A stretch of DNA of 64,000 nt, from NCBI GenBank assembly GCA_050011155.1, contig JBEKJP010000023.1:13772-77771 (forward strand). Direction: 5' to 3'. The notes beneath the pieces were generated by a model. It did not search any database. It was not told the origin of the DNA and was given only the letters and a program-made list of their open reading frames with translations. Positions 41,697 to 51,531 of the stretch are shown piece by piece; within the stretch, counting starts at the first letter, position 1; each line of letters starts with the position of its first letter. A program made the translations under genes and the position numbers. The DNA is from Palsa-504 sp050011155. Lineage in GTDB: Bacteria > Actinomycetota > Actinomycetes > Streptosporangiales > Streptosporangiaceae.

Positions 41697-42512
41697 TCAG
41701 CCGATGGCCTGCTCGCGGCGCTGGCGCACCACCTCGAACAGGACGACGCCGGTGGCCACGGCCAGGTTGAGGGACTCGGCGGTGCCGGTCATCGGGATGC
41801 TGACCTGGAGGCGGCCGCGGCGCAGGTCGGCGTCGGCCAGGCCCGGGCCCTCGCTGCCCATCATCACCACCAGCGGATCCGGGTACCGCGCCTCCCATAC
41901 GCTCTGCGTGGCTCTCGCCGACGTGGTGGCGACGGCGAGGTCACGTTCGTCGGCCCAGGCGAAGAACTCGTCGCTGCCCCCCGCGCGGGCTACCGGCACG
42001 CTGAAGATCGCCCCCATGCTCGCCTTGATCGCGACCGGGTCGTACGGGTCGGCCGTGGGACCGACGAGGATCACCGCCCGGGCGCCGGCCGCGTCGGCCG
42101 TCCTGATGACGGTGCCGAGGTTGCCGGGGCTCGCGATCTCGTGCAAGGCGACGAACGTCGTGCCCGGCGTGGCGGCCAGGTCCGCGAGCGGGGTCAGCCG
42201 CTGGCCCACGATCGCGGCCAGCCCGGCCGCGCCGTCGCGGTCGGACAGGCGCTGGAACAGCTCGCCGCTGAGCCGGACCACGCGGACCCCGCGACGTTCG
42301 GCGTCCAGGACCATCTCGACGGCGGGCGGGGAGCGGAGCAGGTCCGGCGCGTAGACGAGCGCCTCGATGGGCGCGCCCGCCTCCACCGCCTGCCACACCG
42401 GCTGGATGCCCTCGGCCAGCGTCACCCCCTCGCGCTGCCGGAACTTACGGTTCGCGAGCAGCCGCATCCGCTTCACGGTGGGGTTCGCGGCGCTCGTCAC
42501 CACGTCGGTCAT
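41697..42512 (-). CDS. TrmH/SpoU-family RNA 2'-O-methyltransferase
   Basis: The protein has 271 residues. The N-terminal RNA-binding segment (NPTVKRMRLLANRKFRQREG) is followed by the SPOUT knot: LHEIASPGNLGTVIRTADAA, VVMMGSEGPGLADADL and ISIPMTGTAESLNLAVATGV, the three conserved motifs of the family. It methylates a ribose in rRNA or tRNA, and the exact site is not deducible. Its ATG lies in the first copy of a 17-bp tandem duplication. Confidence 0.92.
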   Translation of the reverse strand: MTDVVTSAANPTVKRMRLLANRKFRQREGVTLAEGIQPVWQAVEAGAPIEALVYAPDLLRSPPAVEMVLDAERRGVRVVRLSGELFQRLSDRDGAAGLAAIVGQRLTPLADLAATPGTTFVALHEIASPGNLGTVIRTADAAGARAVILVGPTADPYDPVAIKASMGAIFSVPVARAGGSDEFFAWADERDLAVATTSARATQSVWEARYPDPLVVMMGSEGPGLADADLRRGRLQVSIPMTGTAESLNLAVATGVVLFEVVRQRREQAIG

Positions 42513-42542
42513 GACAGGGACCAGATCATGACAGGGACCAGC
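42509..42542. repeat. 17-bp tandem duplication at a gene junction
   Basis: TCATGACAGGGACCAG(A/C) occurs at 42509-42525 and 42526-42542. On the minus strand the second copy supplies the TGA of the upstream hypothetical gene and the first copy the ATG of the methyltransferase. Before duplication the two genes would have shared an ATGA overlap. Confidence 0.93.
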
Positions 42543-42873
42543 CGCCGACGGGGTAGCCCACGGACCGCAGGTACTCGCGGGCCTGCGCCACGGCGGCGTC
42601 GACGCCCGCCAGGTGCAGGCCCACGATGTAGTCGTCCGGATTCCCCCGGCCGTCGGTGTCGTAGCTCAGCACCCAGCCTTTCCGCCAGCCGCGGCCGAGC
42701 GGGTACCGCTCGTGCCAGACCAGCATCGGGGTCCGCTTGCCGTCGAACACCACGTCGCCCGGGTCGAGGTCGTCGGAGAACAGGCGGCCGCCGGGGTCGG
42801 CCGGGACGATCACCCGGACGGCGGGCAGCTCCTCGTCGCGGAGCTGGCCGATCTCACCAGCCGGATGACCCAT
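42526..42873 (-). CDS. hypothetical protein
   Basis: The protein has 115 residues from ATG 42873 (MGHPAGEIGQLRDEELPAVR). The longer open frame has an unusual Cys-rich lead and is not supported. It includes FDGKRTPMLVWHERYPLGRG, then WRKGWVLSYDTDGRGNPDDY, and a helical end. I recognise no named family; it resembles small conserved actinobacterial proteins next to TrmH. It was probably coupled to the methyltransferase before the junction duplication. Confidence 0.65.
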   Translation of the reverse strand: MGHPAGEIGQLRDEELPAVRVIVPADPGGRLFSDDLDPGDVVFDGKRTPMLVWHERYPLGRGWRKGWVLSYDTDGRGNPDDYIVGLHLAGVDAAVAQAREYLRSVGYPVGGWSLS

Positions 42874-43502
42874 ACCTAGATTCTCTCCCGACACCGACGG
42901 GCTTGGACCGCAGCCAGGAAACCAGAACCGCAGCCCGCTGGCAAGCGGGTAGCCACCGCTGCCGACCCTCGTCATCATCGATTTCACGCACCCGCAGCCG
43001 TTCACTCACCCGGCCAGTCGTGCTTTTCCTGGACCGGGGCGTTAGGTGACCCAGAACCTGCTGGCCGGCTGGTAGGTCAGGTACCCCGGTAGCCGTCCGC
43101 CGTCAGGCAGGATAGGACGGCCCCGGGCTGTGCAACCCTTAGCGCTTGTACACGAGTGATTCCTGGTGGTCATATCCGAATTGCACGAGAAGTGGCATCC
43201 GGCCACCGGGAAAAGCAGCCCGATGGCTCGGGCAGCGTCGGGTCCGGCGCCCCTAGCCGCCGCGAGACGTGGCCATGCAAGTCCTCTGACCAGGGAAATA
43301 AGCCCAGCGTGACCTATCGGCGTGCTTGCACCGCCACCGCCACCGCCGCTCGCGCAGCTCGTGGAAGGTCATTTCACCGCAGCCGCCGAACCCTGGCGTC
43401 AAGCTCGCGCATGATCTGTTCGATGATATTTTTATTTTTTTAGAAAATTAGCTAGCCCGAATAAGTCGGTTGCTGGAAATTATCCAAGCAAAGGAATGAC
43501 AA
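42874..43502. other. 629-base intergenic region
   Basis: This lies between the hypothetical gene and a divergent secreted glycosidase. No ORF has a ribosome site or recognisable content. The last 100 bases are AT-rich with long T and A runs (43425-43455) and CAAAGGAATG just before the glycosidase ATG, so they are the promoter and leader of that gene. The rest shows nothing I can assign. Confidence 0.45.
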
Positions 43503-45245
<1,743 letters not shown>

Positions 45246-45311
45246 TTTATACCGAACGGGCTTGGTGCCGTGCGCCGGCTGATGGCTGACCGGCCCGGCC
45301 CGGGCTCGGGG

Positions 45312-45355
45312 GGGCCGCGCGGGGCCGGAATCGACCGGGACCGCGCGGCCCTTTT
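45312..45355 (+). terminator. intrinsic terminator of the glycosidase gene
   Basis: GGGCCGCGCGG pairs perfectly with CCGCGCGGCCC, with CCGG/CCGG pairing inside the loop, followed directly by TTTT. It lies 67 bases after the stop. Confidence 0.85.
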
Positions 45356-45395
45356 GTGCGTGCCTCGTGCGTGCTCAGTGCGTGCGGACCGGCCG

Positions 45396-45421
45396 CGGGG
45401 CCCGCATGGCTGCGGGCCCCG
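45396..45421 (-). terminator. hairpin after the DUF4232 gene
   Basis: CGGGGCCCGC and GCGGGCCCCG form a perfect 10-bp stem with a 6-base loop, 12 bases beyond the stop of the minus-strand DUF4232 gene. No T-tract. Confidence 0.65.
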
Positions 45422-45432
45422 CCCGGAAGTTG

Positions 45433-45975
45433 TTAGCTGCTCCCTCCTGGGATGCCGGTACCCGGCGTGATCGGGCCTACGTGCAGGAAAACCGGCCCCT
45501 TCTTCACCAGGGCGCCGAAGGAGAAGTCAATATAGGTCGGCGTCTTCTGGTTCGGCGGGTAGATCCTGAGGGCGGTGGCCGCCGCGACCTTGAGGCCGCC
45601 GAAGTTGTAGACATCGGTGATCTGCAGCGTGGTGTGCGCGGTCGCGCCATTGGCGAGCGTCACGGTCACCGGGGCGGTGGTATGTTCCCAGCCCGCCGGG
45701 CTACCGAGCTGCCCGCTGGCGTTGACCGCCGAGACGCCGGGAAACCCGCGGATCGTGACGGTATGCCCGCTGACGTTGGTGAACTCCAGCGGGTAATACG
45801 TGCTGCCGGCCGCGCTCTCACCGGGGCCGATACCGATCCAGACGCGCAGCCCAGCCGTCGTGGCTGGCGGCGGGGAAGTGGCGGCGGGAGCTGCGGATGC
45901 CGCGGTGAGCCCGAGGGCTGACAAGCCGATGGCCGCGATGACCGCGGCGATGATTCTTATCCTCATGACAACCAT
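45433..45975 (-). CDS. secreted DUF4232 protein
   Basis: The protein has 180 residues from an ATG with AGGA five bases before it; a second ATG lies three codons later. A signal peptide (RIRIIAAVIAAIGLSALGLT, cleavage near ASA-AP) is followed by an immunoglobulin-like DUF4232 domain: LEFTNVSGHTVTIRGFPGVS, then TVTLANGATAHTTLQITDV. DUF4232 proteins are common actinobacterial cell-surface or lipoprotein domains of unknown role. There is no lipobox, so it should be released. It is convergent with the glycosidase gene. Confidence 0.88.
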   Translation of the reverse strand: MVVMRIRIIAAVIAAIGLSALGLTAASAAPAATSPPPATTAGLRVWIGIGPGESAAGSTYYPLEFTNVSGHTVTIRGFPGVSAVNASGQLGSPAGWEHTTAPVTVTLANGATAHTTLQITDVYNFGGLKVAAATALRIYPPNQKTPTYIDFSFGALVKKGPVFLHVGPITPGTGIPGGSS

Positions 45976-46170
45976 CTTCTTCCTGTAATAATTATACCCC
46001 GGCGAGTAATCGCACCCTCATCACGTGAAACTCAGGCCCCTTCCGGCCCGCCACTATTCAGCATCGTTCTGTTTGCTTTTCGTTGGTCGAAGGACACGAC
46101 GCCGGTCGCTCGTCGTACAGCAGGCGTCCTGTTCGAAGAAGATGCAGTGAATAACATCTCAGGAAAGGCG

Positions 46171-46266
46171 ATGAAGGCTATGGGGATTTATCGGCGGAAT
46201 GACAACCCGTACCTTGCGGAGGAGAAATGGATGACCAGCGGCCAGCAGGCGATTCCCTGGCATTGA
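46171..46266 (+). CDS. candidate small ORF (31 residues)
   Basis: ATG 46171 is preceded by AGGAAAGGCG. The peptide reads MKAMGIYRRNDNPYLAEEKW, then MTSGQQAIPWH. I know no relative. The ribosome site is good, and the stretch upstream from 45976 has no other gene, so expression is possible. It could equally be the scrap of a larger gene. The next candidate overlaps it in another frame. Confidence 0.3.
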   Translation: MKAMGIYRRNDNPYLAEEKWMTSGQQAIPWH

Positions 46267-46301
46267 CCGCACAGATTGCCGCCTATCAACAGCAGCAGTA
46301 A
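46227..46301 (+). CDS. candidate small ORF (24 residues) overlapping the previous one
   Basis: ATG 46227 has the strongest ribosome site of the region (GGAGGAG four bases upstream). The peptide reads MDDQRPAGDSLALTAQIAAY and ends QQQQ. It overlaps the 31-residue ORF in a different frame by 40 bases. No family is known. Confidence 0.3.
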   Translation: MDDQRPAGDSLALTAQIAAYQQQQ

Positions 46302-46353
46302 CGATGCGATCACCTTCAATTATCGACAGCAAAGAAATCGAGTACCACGGCAG

Positions 46354-47008
46354 CTACGCGGGCGGAAGCGGTCCTATCGCACTTACTGACGGGAGGCATG
46401 CCGATGAACGGACCGAATGACAGCACCGCTCCGAAGCGTCCGCGCGGTGGTGGGCATCTTCCCGGCGATCGGCAAGCCAGTGCGGCGATCCCAGGTGCGC
46501 CTGCAGCCACTGGGTAGGATCGACACCGCCGAACATCGCCCGGTCGGCTCGGATGACCTCCCCGTAGTGCACCGGGACCAGGATCAGCAGCAGGTAGTCC
46601 GGTGACACCGAGATGCCGCGCCAGATCATCACGCCCGATACCAGCAGCCGCCGCGGTGGTGGTGGTGGTGATGGCGGGGACGATGAGCGAGGCCAGGCAG
46701 CGGGGACCGGCGAGGTAGGGGAGCGTGCCGTCGGCGAGTTCGCCCGCTACCCGCAGGGCCTGCGGCTGCAGCGGGTACCGCGCGGGATCGAGGTGCTCCG
46801 CCGCCCGCCAGGACCAGGTGACGGTCCCGCTCGCGTCGACGGTCACGATCATCAGGTCGCCCGGTTCGAGCGCGGTCTCGGCGTCGGCCGCGCGGACCAG
46901 ATCGGTCGCGATCGCCCCGCCGCATGGCCTGGTCGCCAGGTTTCTCTTGAACCGAGCCGCGGCTCCTGCGCCCCTCGGCTCCTGCGCGGCGGGGGATGAT
47001 CGGTTCAT
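46354..47008 (-). pseudogene. unknown gene broken by a frameshift, divergent from LysR
   Basis: From ATG 47008 the minus strand reads RAADAETALEPGDLMIVTVD, then GTVTWSWRAAEHLDPARYPL, then DGTLPYLAGPRCLASLIVPA and a Thr/Ala run. The coherent sequence then continues in another frame: MIWRGISVSPDYLLLILVPV, then HYGEVIRADRAMFGGVDPTQ, then LQAHLGSPHWLADR. The switch lies in a GGT-repeat (about 46640-46670) that could have slipped. I do not recognise the family. Being divergent from a LysR gene, it is the natural target of that regulator. Confidence 0.45.
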
Positions 47009-47031
47009 GAGCACGAAAGCTGGATCCTGAC

Positions 47032-47952
47032 ATGGCGGCACCGGCCGGGTACCGGGTGTCGGCGCTCGACATCCGCCGGCTGAGCCTGTTCCTCGCCGTG
47101 GTCGAGCACGACGGGTTCACTCGCGCCGCGCACGCGGTGCACATTTCCCAGCCCGCCCTGTCCCAGGCGATCGCCGAGCTGGAGGCCGAGCTCGGCGGCC
47201 CGCTGTTCCACCGGCTGGGCCGGACGGTGGAGCTGACCGACGCGGGGACGGCGCTGGTCGGCCCGGCCCGGGCGGTGCTGCGCGAGATCGACGCGGCCCG
47301 CCAGGTCACCGCCGAGGTCAACCAGCTGAGCCGGGGACGTCTTGACCTGTCCGCGCTGCCCACCCTGTCCACCGACCCGCTGCCCGCGCTGCTCGGCGCC
47401 TACCGGCAGGCCTACCCGGCGGTCACGGTGCACATTGCCTCGCCGGGCGATCCCGACGAGCTGGCCGAGCAGGTGCGGACCGGCGTCGCGGAGGTGGGCG
47501 TCACCGACGCCAGCCGGGCTGCCGACAACCTGGTGACCGTCCCGTTCCGCAGGCAGCAGCTGGTCGCCGTGTTCCCGCCCGGCTCGGCCGCCCCGGCCGG
47601 CCCGCTGCGGCCGGGGAGCCTGGCCGGCGTCCCGCTGATCGTGACCCCTCCGGGCAGCTCCGGGCGCGGCCTGCTCGAGGCCGCCCTCGGCCGGGAAGGG
47701 CAGCGTCCCGTCGTCGCGATCGAGACGAGCCAGCGGGAGGCGATCCTCCCGCTGGTGCTGGCCGGCGCCGGCGCGGCGGTGATGCCCGAGGCGATCGCCG
47801 AGCTGGCCGCCGCGCGAGGGGCGGTGACGGTCCCGTTCGACCCGCCGATGGTGCGCGACCTGACGATCGTGCGCCGGCCTGGCGCGCCGACGCCGGCGGC
47901 CGCCGCGTTCCTCGCGGTAGCCGCCCGTCTCGCCACCCGCCCGGTACGGTGA
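47032..47952 (+). CDS. LysR-family transcriptional regulator
   Basis: The protein has 306 residues. The N-terminal winged helix is LSLFLAVVEHDGFTRAAHAV, then HISQPALSQAIAELEAELGG, the classical LysR pattern, followed by a periplasmic-binding-protein-like effector domain (VTVHIASPGDPDELAEQVRT to VTPPGSSGRGLLEAAL). The effector is unknown. It is divergent from a frameshifted gene 24 bases away, and its end lies 7 bases from the convergent TauE gene. Confidence 0.92.
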   Translation: MAAPAGYRVSALDIRRLSLFLAVVEHDGFTRAAHAVHISQPALSQAIAELEAELGGPLFHRLGRTVELTDAGTALVGPARAVLREIDAARQVTAEVNQLSRGRLDLSALPTLSTDPLPALLGAYRQAYPAVTVHIASPGDPDELAEQVRTGVAEVGVTDASRAADNLVTVPFRRQQLVAVFPPGSAAPAGPLRPGSLAGVPLIVTPPGSSGRGLLEAALGREGQRPVVAIETSQREAILPLVLAGAGAAVMPEAIAELAAARGAVTVPFDPPMVRDLTIVRRPGAPTPAAAAFLAVAARLATRPVR

Positions 47953-47959
47953 GCGGGGG

Positions 47960-48838
47960 CTAGGCGAGCGCAGAGATACTGCGGGCCGCGGTGTAGAGGG
48001 CGATCAGGACCATGAGGACGGCGAAGGCGACGGCCAGGCGCTCGGGCCGGACCTTCGAGGCGATCCGGCTCCCGGCGATGGCCCCGGCGACAGCGGCGAC
48101 GGTGAACGCGATCACCAGGGCGTACCCGATGCTCACGTGGGTGCCGAGCCTGGACAGCAGCGCCGAGGCGGAATTGATGGCGATCACCAGCAGGGACGTA
48201 CCCACCGCCGTCGGCATGTCGAAGCCGAGCGCGAGCACCAGCGCCGGGACGACCACAAACCCGCCGCCGACGCCGAAGAACCCCGTCACGAGCCCGACGG
48301 CCGTCGCCGCGATGACCACGCGGACCGGCGACACGGACGGGGCGGTTTGCGCCCGGGGATCGGCCCGTGGCGGCGAGTGGCGCACCGCGACACTGCCACC
48401 GACGCCGCAGTCGCTACGATCATCGCGGTCGTGATGGCCACTGGAGTCACCGGGCGCCGACGGCTCGGGCGCCGGGGCGGCGCCGGGCCGCTTACGGCGC
48501 AGCATCGTGACCGCCGCGGCCGCCAGGAGCACGGAGAACGCGACGAGCAGGACGTTGGGGTCGATGTTTGCCGACAGGCGGCTGCCGGCGAAGGCGCCGC
48601 CCGCGCCGAGGATGCCGAACACGATCCCTGAGCGCACCTGGACCCGTCCGGCCCGCAGGTGAACGGCCATGCCCGCGAGCGAGGTGATGCCGACGATGAT
48701 CAGCGACGCGGTCGTCGCGCCGTGCGCGCTCTGGCCGAGCAGGTAGACCAGCGCGGGCACGGTCAGGATCGACCCGCCGCCGCCGAGCGCGCCGAGGGTG
48801 AGGCCGATCAGCATTCCGATAGGCAGCGCGAGCAGCAC
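47960..48838 (-). CDS. TauE/SafE-family sulphite/sulphur-anion exporter
   Basis: The protein has 292 residues from GTG 48838, chosen because AGGAG is 5-6 bases upstream; the longer frame has an implausible Arg-rich lead. Two homologous halves each open with a glycine-rich helix (LTLGALGGGGSILTVPALVY and VTGFFGVGGGFVVVPALVLA), the TauE signature, with about eight membrane helices. A His/Asp-rich cytoplasmic loop (SSGHHDRDDRSD) joins the halves. Family members export sulphite, sulphoacetate or thiosulphate. Divergent from the persulfide dioxygenase-rhodanese gene, it forms the export arm of a sulphur module. Confidence 0.9.
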   Translation of the reverse strand: MLLALPIGMLIGLTLGALGGGGSILTVPALVYLLGQSAHGATTASLIIVGITSLAGMAVHLRAGRVQVRSGIVFGILGAGGAFAGSRLSANIDPNVLLVAFSVLLAAAAVTMLRRKRPGAAPAPEPSAPGDSSGHHDRDDRSDCGVGGSVAVRHSPPRADPRAQTAPSVSPVRVVIAATAVGLVTGFFGVGGGFVVVPALVLALGFDMPTAVGTSLLVIAINSASALLSRLGTHVSIGYALVIAFTVAAVAGAIAGSRIASKVRPERLAVAFAVLMVLIALYTAARSISALA

Positions 48839-49109
48839 GATTCTCCTGTCGTAAAAACGGCGCCGACGACGGGACCGGTACCGTGAACCTCTGCTCAATT
48901 GTGTGCGCCAGGAGCCCGTGACGTCCAATAGTGAATTCTGATCCGGCGATAATCACTTACCTATAGCAGCAGCTCAGAGCCATGAAAATATCAAAACTAG
49001 CAAGGTTTTCCGCAGCACGGTAAAGGTGGCAGCTTGACTTATTACCAAGACCCCGGGTAAAGAAAGAGGACGTCCTTTCTTCGCGCCGCACTGCAGGAGG
49101 AAACCGGGA

Positions 49110-50516
49110 ATGAATTCCGCGAATCTGTACTTCGCCCAGTACTACCTCGACTGCCTGTCCCAGGCGTCCTACCTCATCGGCGACGAGACCACCGGCCGGG
49201 CCGTGGTCGTGGACCCGCGCCGCGACGTGTCCGAGTACCTCGCCGACGCGCGGGCCCGCGGGCTCACCATCGAGGCGGTGATCAACACGCACTTCCACGC
49301 CGATTTCGCCGCCGGGCACCTGGAACTGGCCGCCGCGACCGGGGCCTGGATCGGCTACGGCCGGCGCGCCGCCGAGGTGGAGTACCCGATCAGAAGGCTC
49401 GCCGACCGCGAGCGGATCAGCCTGGGCGATGTGACCCTCGAGATCCGCGAGACGCCGGGTCACACGCCGGAGTCGGTCAGCATCTTGGTGTACGAGCACG
49501 CGGCGGACCCGGTCGCCTACGGGGTGCTGACCGGTGACGCCCTGTTCATCGGCGATGTCGGGCGGCCCGACCTGCTGTCCTCGCTCGGCCACCAGGCCGA
49601 TGAGCTCGGCCGCATGCTGTACGACAGCGTGCAGCACACGCTGATGGCCCTGCCGGACGAGGTCCGGGTGTTCCCCGCGCACGGGGCGGGCTCGGCGTGC
49701 GGCAAGAACCTGTCCACCGAGCGGCAGTCGACGATCGGCGCGCAGCGGCTGACCAACTACGCGTGCGCCCCGATGGGCGAGGATGAGTTCGTGGCGCTCG
49801 TCACCGAGGGCCAGCCCCCGGCGCCCGGGTACTTCGTCTTCGACGCCGTGCTCAACCGCAAGCAGCACGACCTCCTCGACATCGGGTCGAGCGCGAGGCC
49901 GCTCCAAGCCGCGGAGTTCCTTGACCTCCGCGCCCGCGGCGCGGTCGTCATCGACGCGCGCGACCCGCACGAGTTCGCCGCCGCCCACCTGCGCGGCTCG
50001 CTCAACGTGCCGGCCGACGGCCGGTTCGCCGAACGCGCGGGAATGGTCATCGAGCCGGGCAGCGAGATCCTCGTGATCGCGCCGTGGGGCGGGGAGCAGG
50101 AGGTCATCACCAGGCTCGGCCGGATCGGGTTCGACACGGTGGCCGGCTATCTGAGCGAGCCCGAGGCCGCGTTCCTCGCCGTCCCCGGCGAGGTGGACCA
50201 GGCGAGCCGCCTGACGGTCAGCGACCTGCGCGAGACGCTCAGCCGGGACCGGCCGCCGGTGGTGCTCGACGTGCGCAACGCCGGCGAGCGCGCCGCGGGC
50301 GCCATCGACGGATCCCTGCACATCCCCCTCGCCGAGCTGCCCAGGCGCCTGTCCGAAGTGCCGGCCGGCACCCCGGTCGTGGTGTACTGCGCGGCAGGCA
50401 CCCGCTCATCGATCGCCGCCAGCCTGCTGCGCCGCTCCGGCCACCGCGACGTCTTCGACCTGATCGGCGGCGAGGCAGCCTGGCGCCTGTCCCTCACCCC
50501 GGCTCAGGGTAACTAG
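49110..50516 (+). CDS. MBL persulfide dioxygenase fused to two rhodanese domains (CstB-like)
   Basis: The protein has 468 residues from an ATG with AGGAGGAAA upstream. Residues 1-240 are an ETHE1-type metallo-beta-lactamase: INTHFHADFAAGHLELA, ETPGHTPESVSILV, LTGDALFIGDVGRPDLL and VFPAHGAGSACGKNLSTE. Residues 260-360 are a rhodanese with no active-site Cys (LVIAPWGGEQEV). Residues 370-465 are a second rhodanese with CAAGTRSS as the catalytic loop. In CstB such fusions oxidise persulfide to sulphite and transfer sulphur to give thiosulphate. The TauE-like exporter beside it supports this. Confidence 0.9.
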   Translation: MNSANLYFAQYYLDCLSQASYLIGDETTGRAVVVDPRRDVSEYLADARARGLTIEAVINTHFHADFAAGHLELAAATGAWIGYGRRAAEVEYPIRRLADRERISLGDVTLEIRETPGHTPESVSILVYEHAADPVAYGVLTGDALFIGDVGRPDLLSSLGHQADELGRMLYDSVQHTLMALPDEVRVFPAHGAGSACGKNLSTERQSTIGAQRLTNYACAPMGEDEFVALVTEGQPPAPGYFVFDAVLNRKQHDLLDIGSSARPLQAAEFLDLRARGAVVIDARDPHEFAAAHLRGSLNVPADGRFAERAGMVIEPGSEILVIAPWGGEQEVITRLGRIGFDTVAGYLSEPEAAFLAVPGEVDQASRLTVSDLRETLSRDRPPVVLDVRNAGERAAGAIDGSLHIPLAELPRRLSEVPAGTPVVVYCAAGTRSSIAASLLRRSGHRDVFDLIGGEAAWRLSLTPAQGN

Positions 50517-50575
50517 ATGCCTGCTGCGTCCAGCTTCACCCAGCGGCCTCCCTGGGCAGCCCGACCTGAGAGAAC

Positions 50576-50609
50576 GCGCTCCCGGCGGTGTGGATGCCGC
50601 CGGGAGCGC
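50576..50609. terminator. hairpin downstream of the CstB-like gene
   Basis: GCGCTCCCGGCGG and CCGCCGGGAGCGC form a perfect 13-bp stem with an 8-base loop, about 60 bases after the stop. No T-tract. The following 140 bases up to the next gene end show nothing. Confidence 0.8.
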
Positions 50610-50751
50610 CGCCGCCCGGGATCAGTAGCTGAAGTTCCGGCAATCGCCTCAGGTCCGTTTGGGATAATGAATGATCTGGCTGAACGAGCCGTTTCTCCGC
50701 CTTAACCGTCCATGACCAGGTCAGGCGGTCGTAAACCCCATCCCGGCCGTA

Positions 50752-51102
50752 TTAACGGGCGAACCGCGCCTTCGGCAGGATGCAGGCCAGCCGCGTTGGC
50801 TGGTGCCACGCCGCGTGGCGGGTGACTGCCTGCAGGGCAGGGATGAGCACCGACAGGGTGTAGTCCATCGATACGCCGGACACCATCGCGCCGAAGAACA
50901 GCAGCCCCCAGGCGTCGACGAACTCCTGCGGGGTGAAGTTCAGCAGCCCCGCAAAGATGCCCGTCCTGGAAATCAGCCGGGCGACGCCGAAAGCCCCGGC
51001 CAATGACAAGACGGTGACGACCACGCCGGCGAAGGCGATCAGGGGAGCGCCGAGGGCCACGACAAGCAGGATGAGGCCCAGTGCGGCGAGCATCCCGAAC
51101 AC
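50752..51102 (-). CDS. small multi-pass membrane protein, possibly truncated
   Basis: The protein has 116 residues from a GTG (MFGMLAALGLILLVVALGAP). Two or three hydrophobic helices (LGLILLVVALGAPLIAFAGV, VVVTVLSLAGAFG, LLFFGAMVSGVSMDYTLSVL) are followed by an Arg-rich end that looks unlike a natural terminus. I do not recognise the family, and the C-terminus may be broken. It lies 38 bases downstream of the zinc-ribbon gene on the same strand and so belongs to the operon led by the operator at 51532. Confidence 0.5.
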   Translation of the reverse strand: MFGMLAALGLILLVVALGAPLIAFAGVVVTVLSLAGAFGVARLISRTGIFAGLLNFTPQEFVDAWGLLFFGAMVSGVSMDYTLSVLIPALQAVTRHAAWHQPTRLACILPKARFAR

Positions 51103-51140
51103 GATCGGCGTGCGGCTGGCGGGTGTGATGCGGTGGCGGT

Positions 51141-51311
51141 TCAGCCGCGGCCGAAGAGCTTACGTAGCCAGCCGCCGCTGGCGGCGGGGTCGCTGGCGTG
51201 GCCGGCGCAGCGCTGGGAGGCCGGGACGCCAGCCATCACCTGCTTGACGTGCTGGCCGCAGCCGGCCCAGGTGGTCTTGCCGCATTTCCTGCAGGTGACT
51301 GCTCGGCACAC
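51141..51311 (-). CDS. small zinc-ribbon protein (CRAVTCRKC type)
   Basis: The gene has 56 residues from a GTG with AGGAGA 6-7 bases upstream. It reads MCRAVTCRKCGKTTWAGCGQ, then HVKQVMAGVPASQRCAGH, then a basic WLRKLFGRG end. Cys7/Cys10 with Cys18, Cys35 and His21/His38 would bind zinc or another soft metal. Small proteins with the same CRAVTCxxCGKTTWxGCGxH start are widespread in actinobacteria and of unknown function. Here it is downstream of a CsoR-type operator, which links it to thiol or metal stress. Confidence 0.75.
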   Translation of the reverse strand: MCRAVTCRKCGKTTWAGCGQHVKQVMAGVPASQRCAGHASDPAASGGWLRKLFGRG

Positions 51312-51362
51312 GATGGTTCTCCTTAATAGTTTGGATGTGTCATGCGGGGAGCTGGCTGGCGG

Positions 51363-51485
51363 TCAGGTGAGCGCGGGCAGGGGCCGCCAGGCGGTGTAGC
51401 CGGGGCCAGCAGGAAGGGGCTGAAGGTGACGACCGGGTCGTCGACGCGGCTCTCCAGGCATGCCCCTGGCCGTGATGTCAGTCAT
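51363..51485 (-). CDS. candidate small ORF at the head of an operator-led operon
   Basis: ATG 51485 has GGGGAGA six bases upstream and lies 47 bases from the CsoR-type operator, as expected for the first gene. The 40-residue peptide begins MTDITARGMPGEPRRR. From about codon 9 a different frame gives a more protein-like reading (CLESRVDDPVVTFSPFLLAP), so this may be a frameshifted gene. Confidence 0.35.
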   Translation of the reverse strand: MTDITARGMPGEPRRRPGRHLQPLPAGPGYTAWRPLPALT

Positions 51486-51531
51486 GCCTGTCTCCCCGGG
51501 GAGTCTCGAAGCGGACGTTGCCTAGTGTCAA

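Noticed and set aside
46171..46301. RiPP precursor cluster
   Set aside because: No modifying enzyme, peptidase or transporter of RiPP type is near, and the peptides lack a recognisable core.
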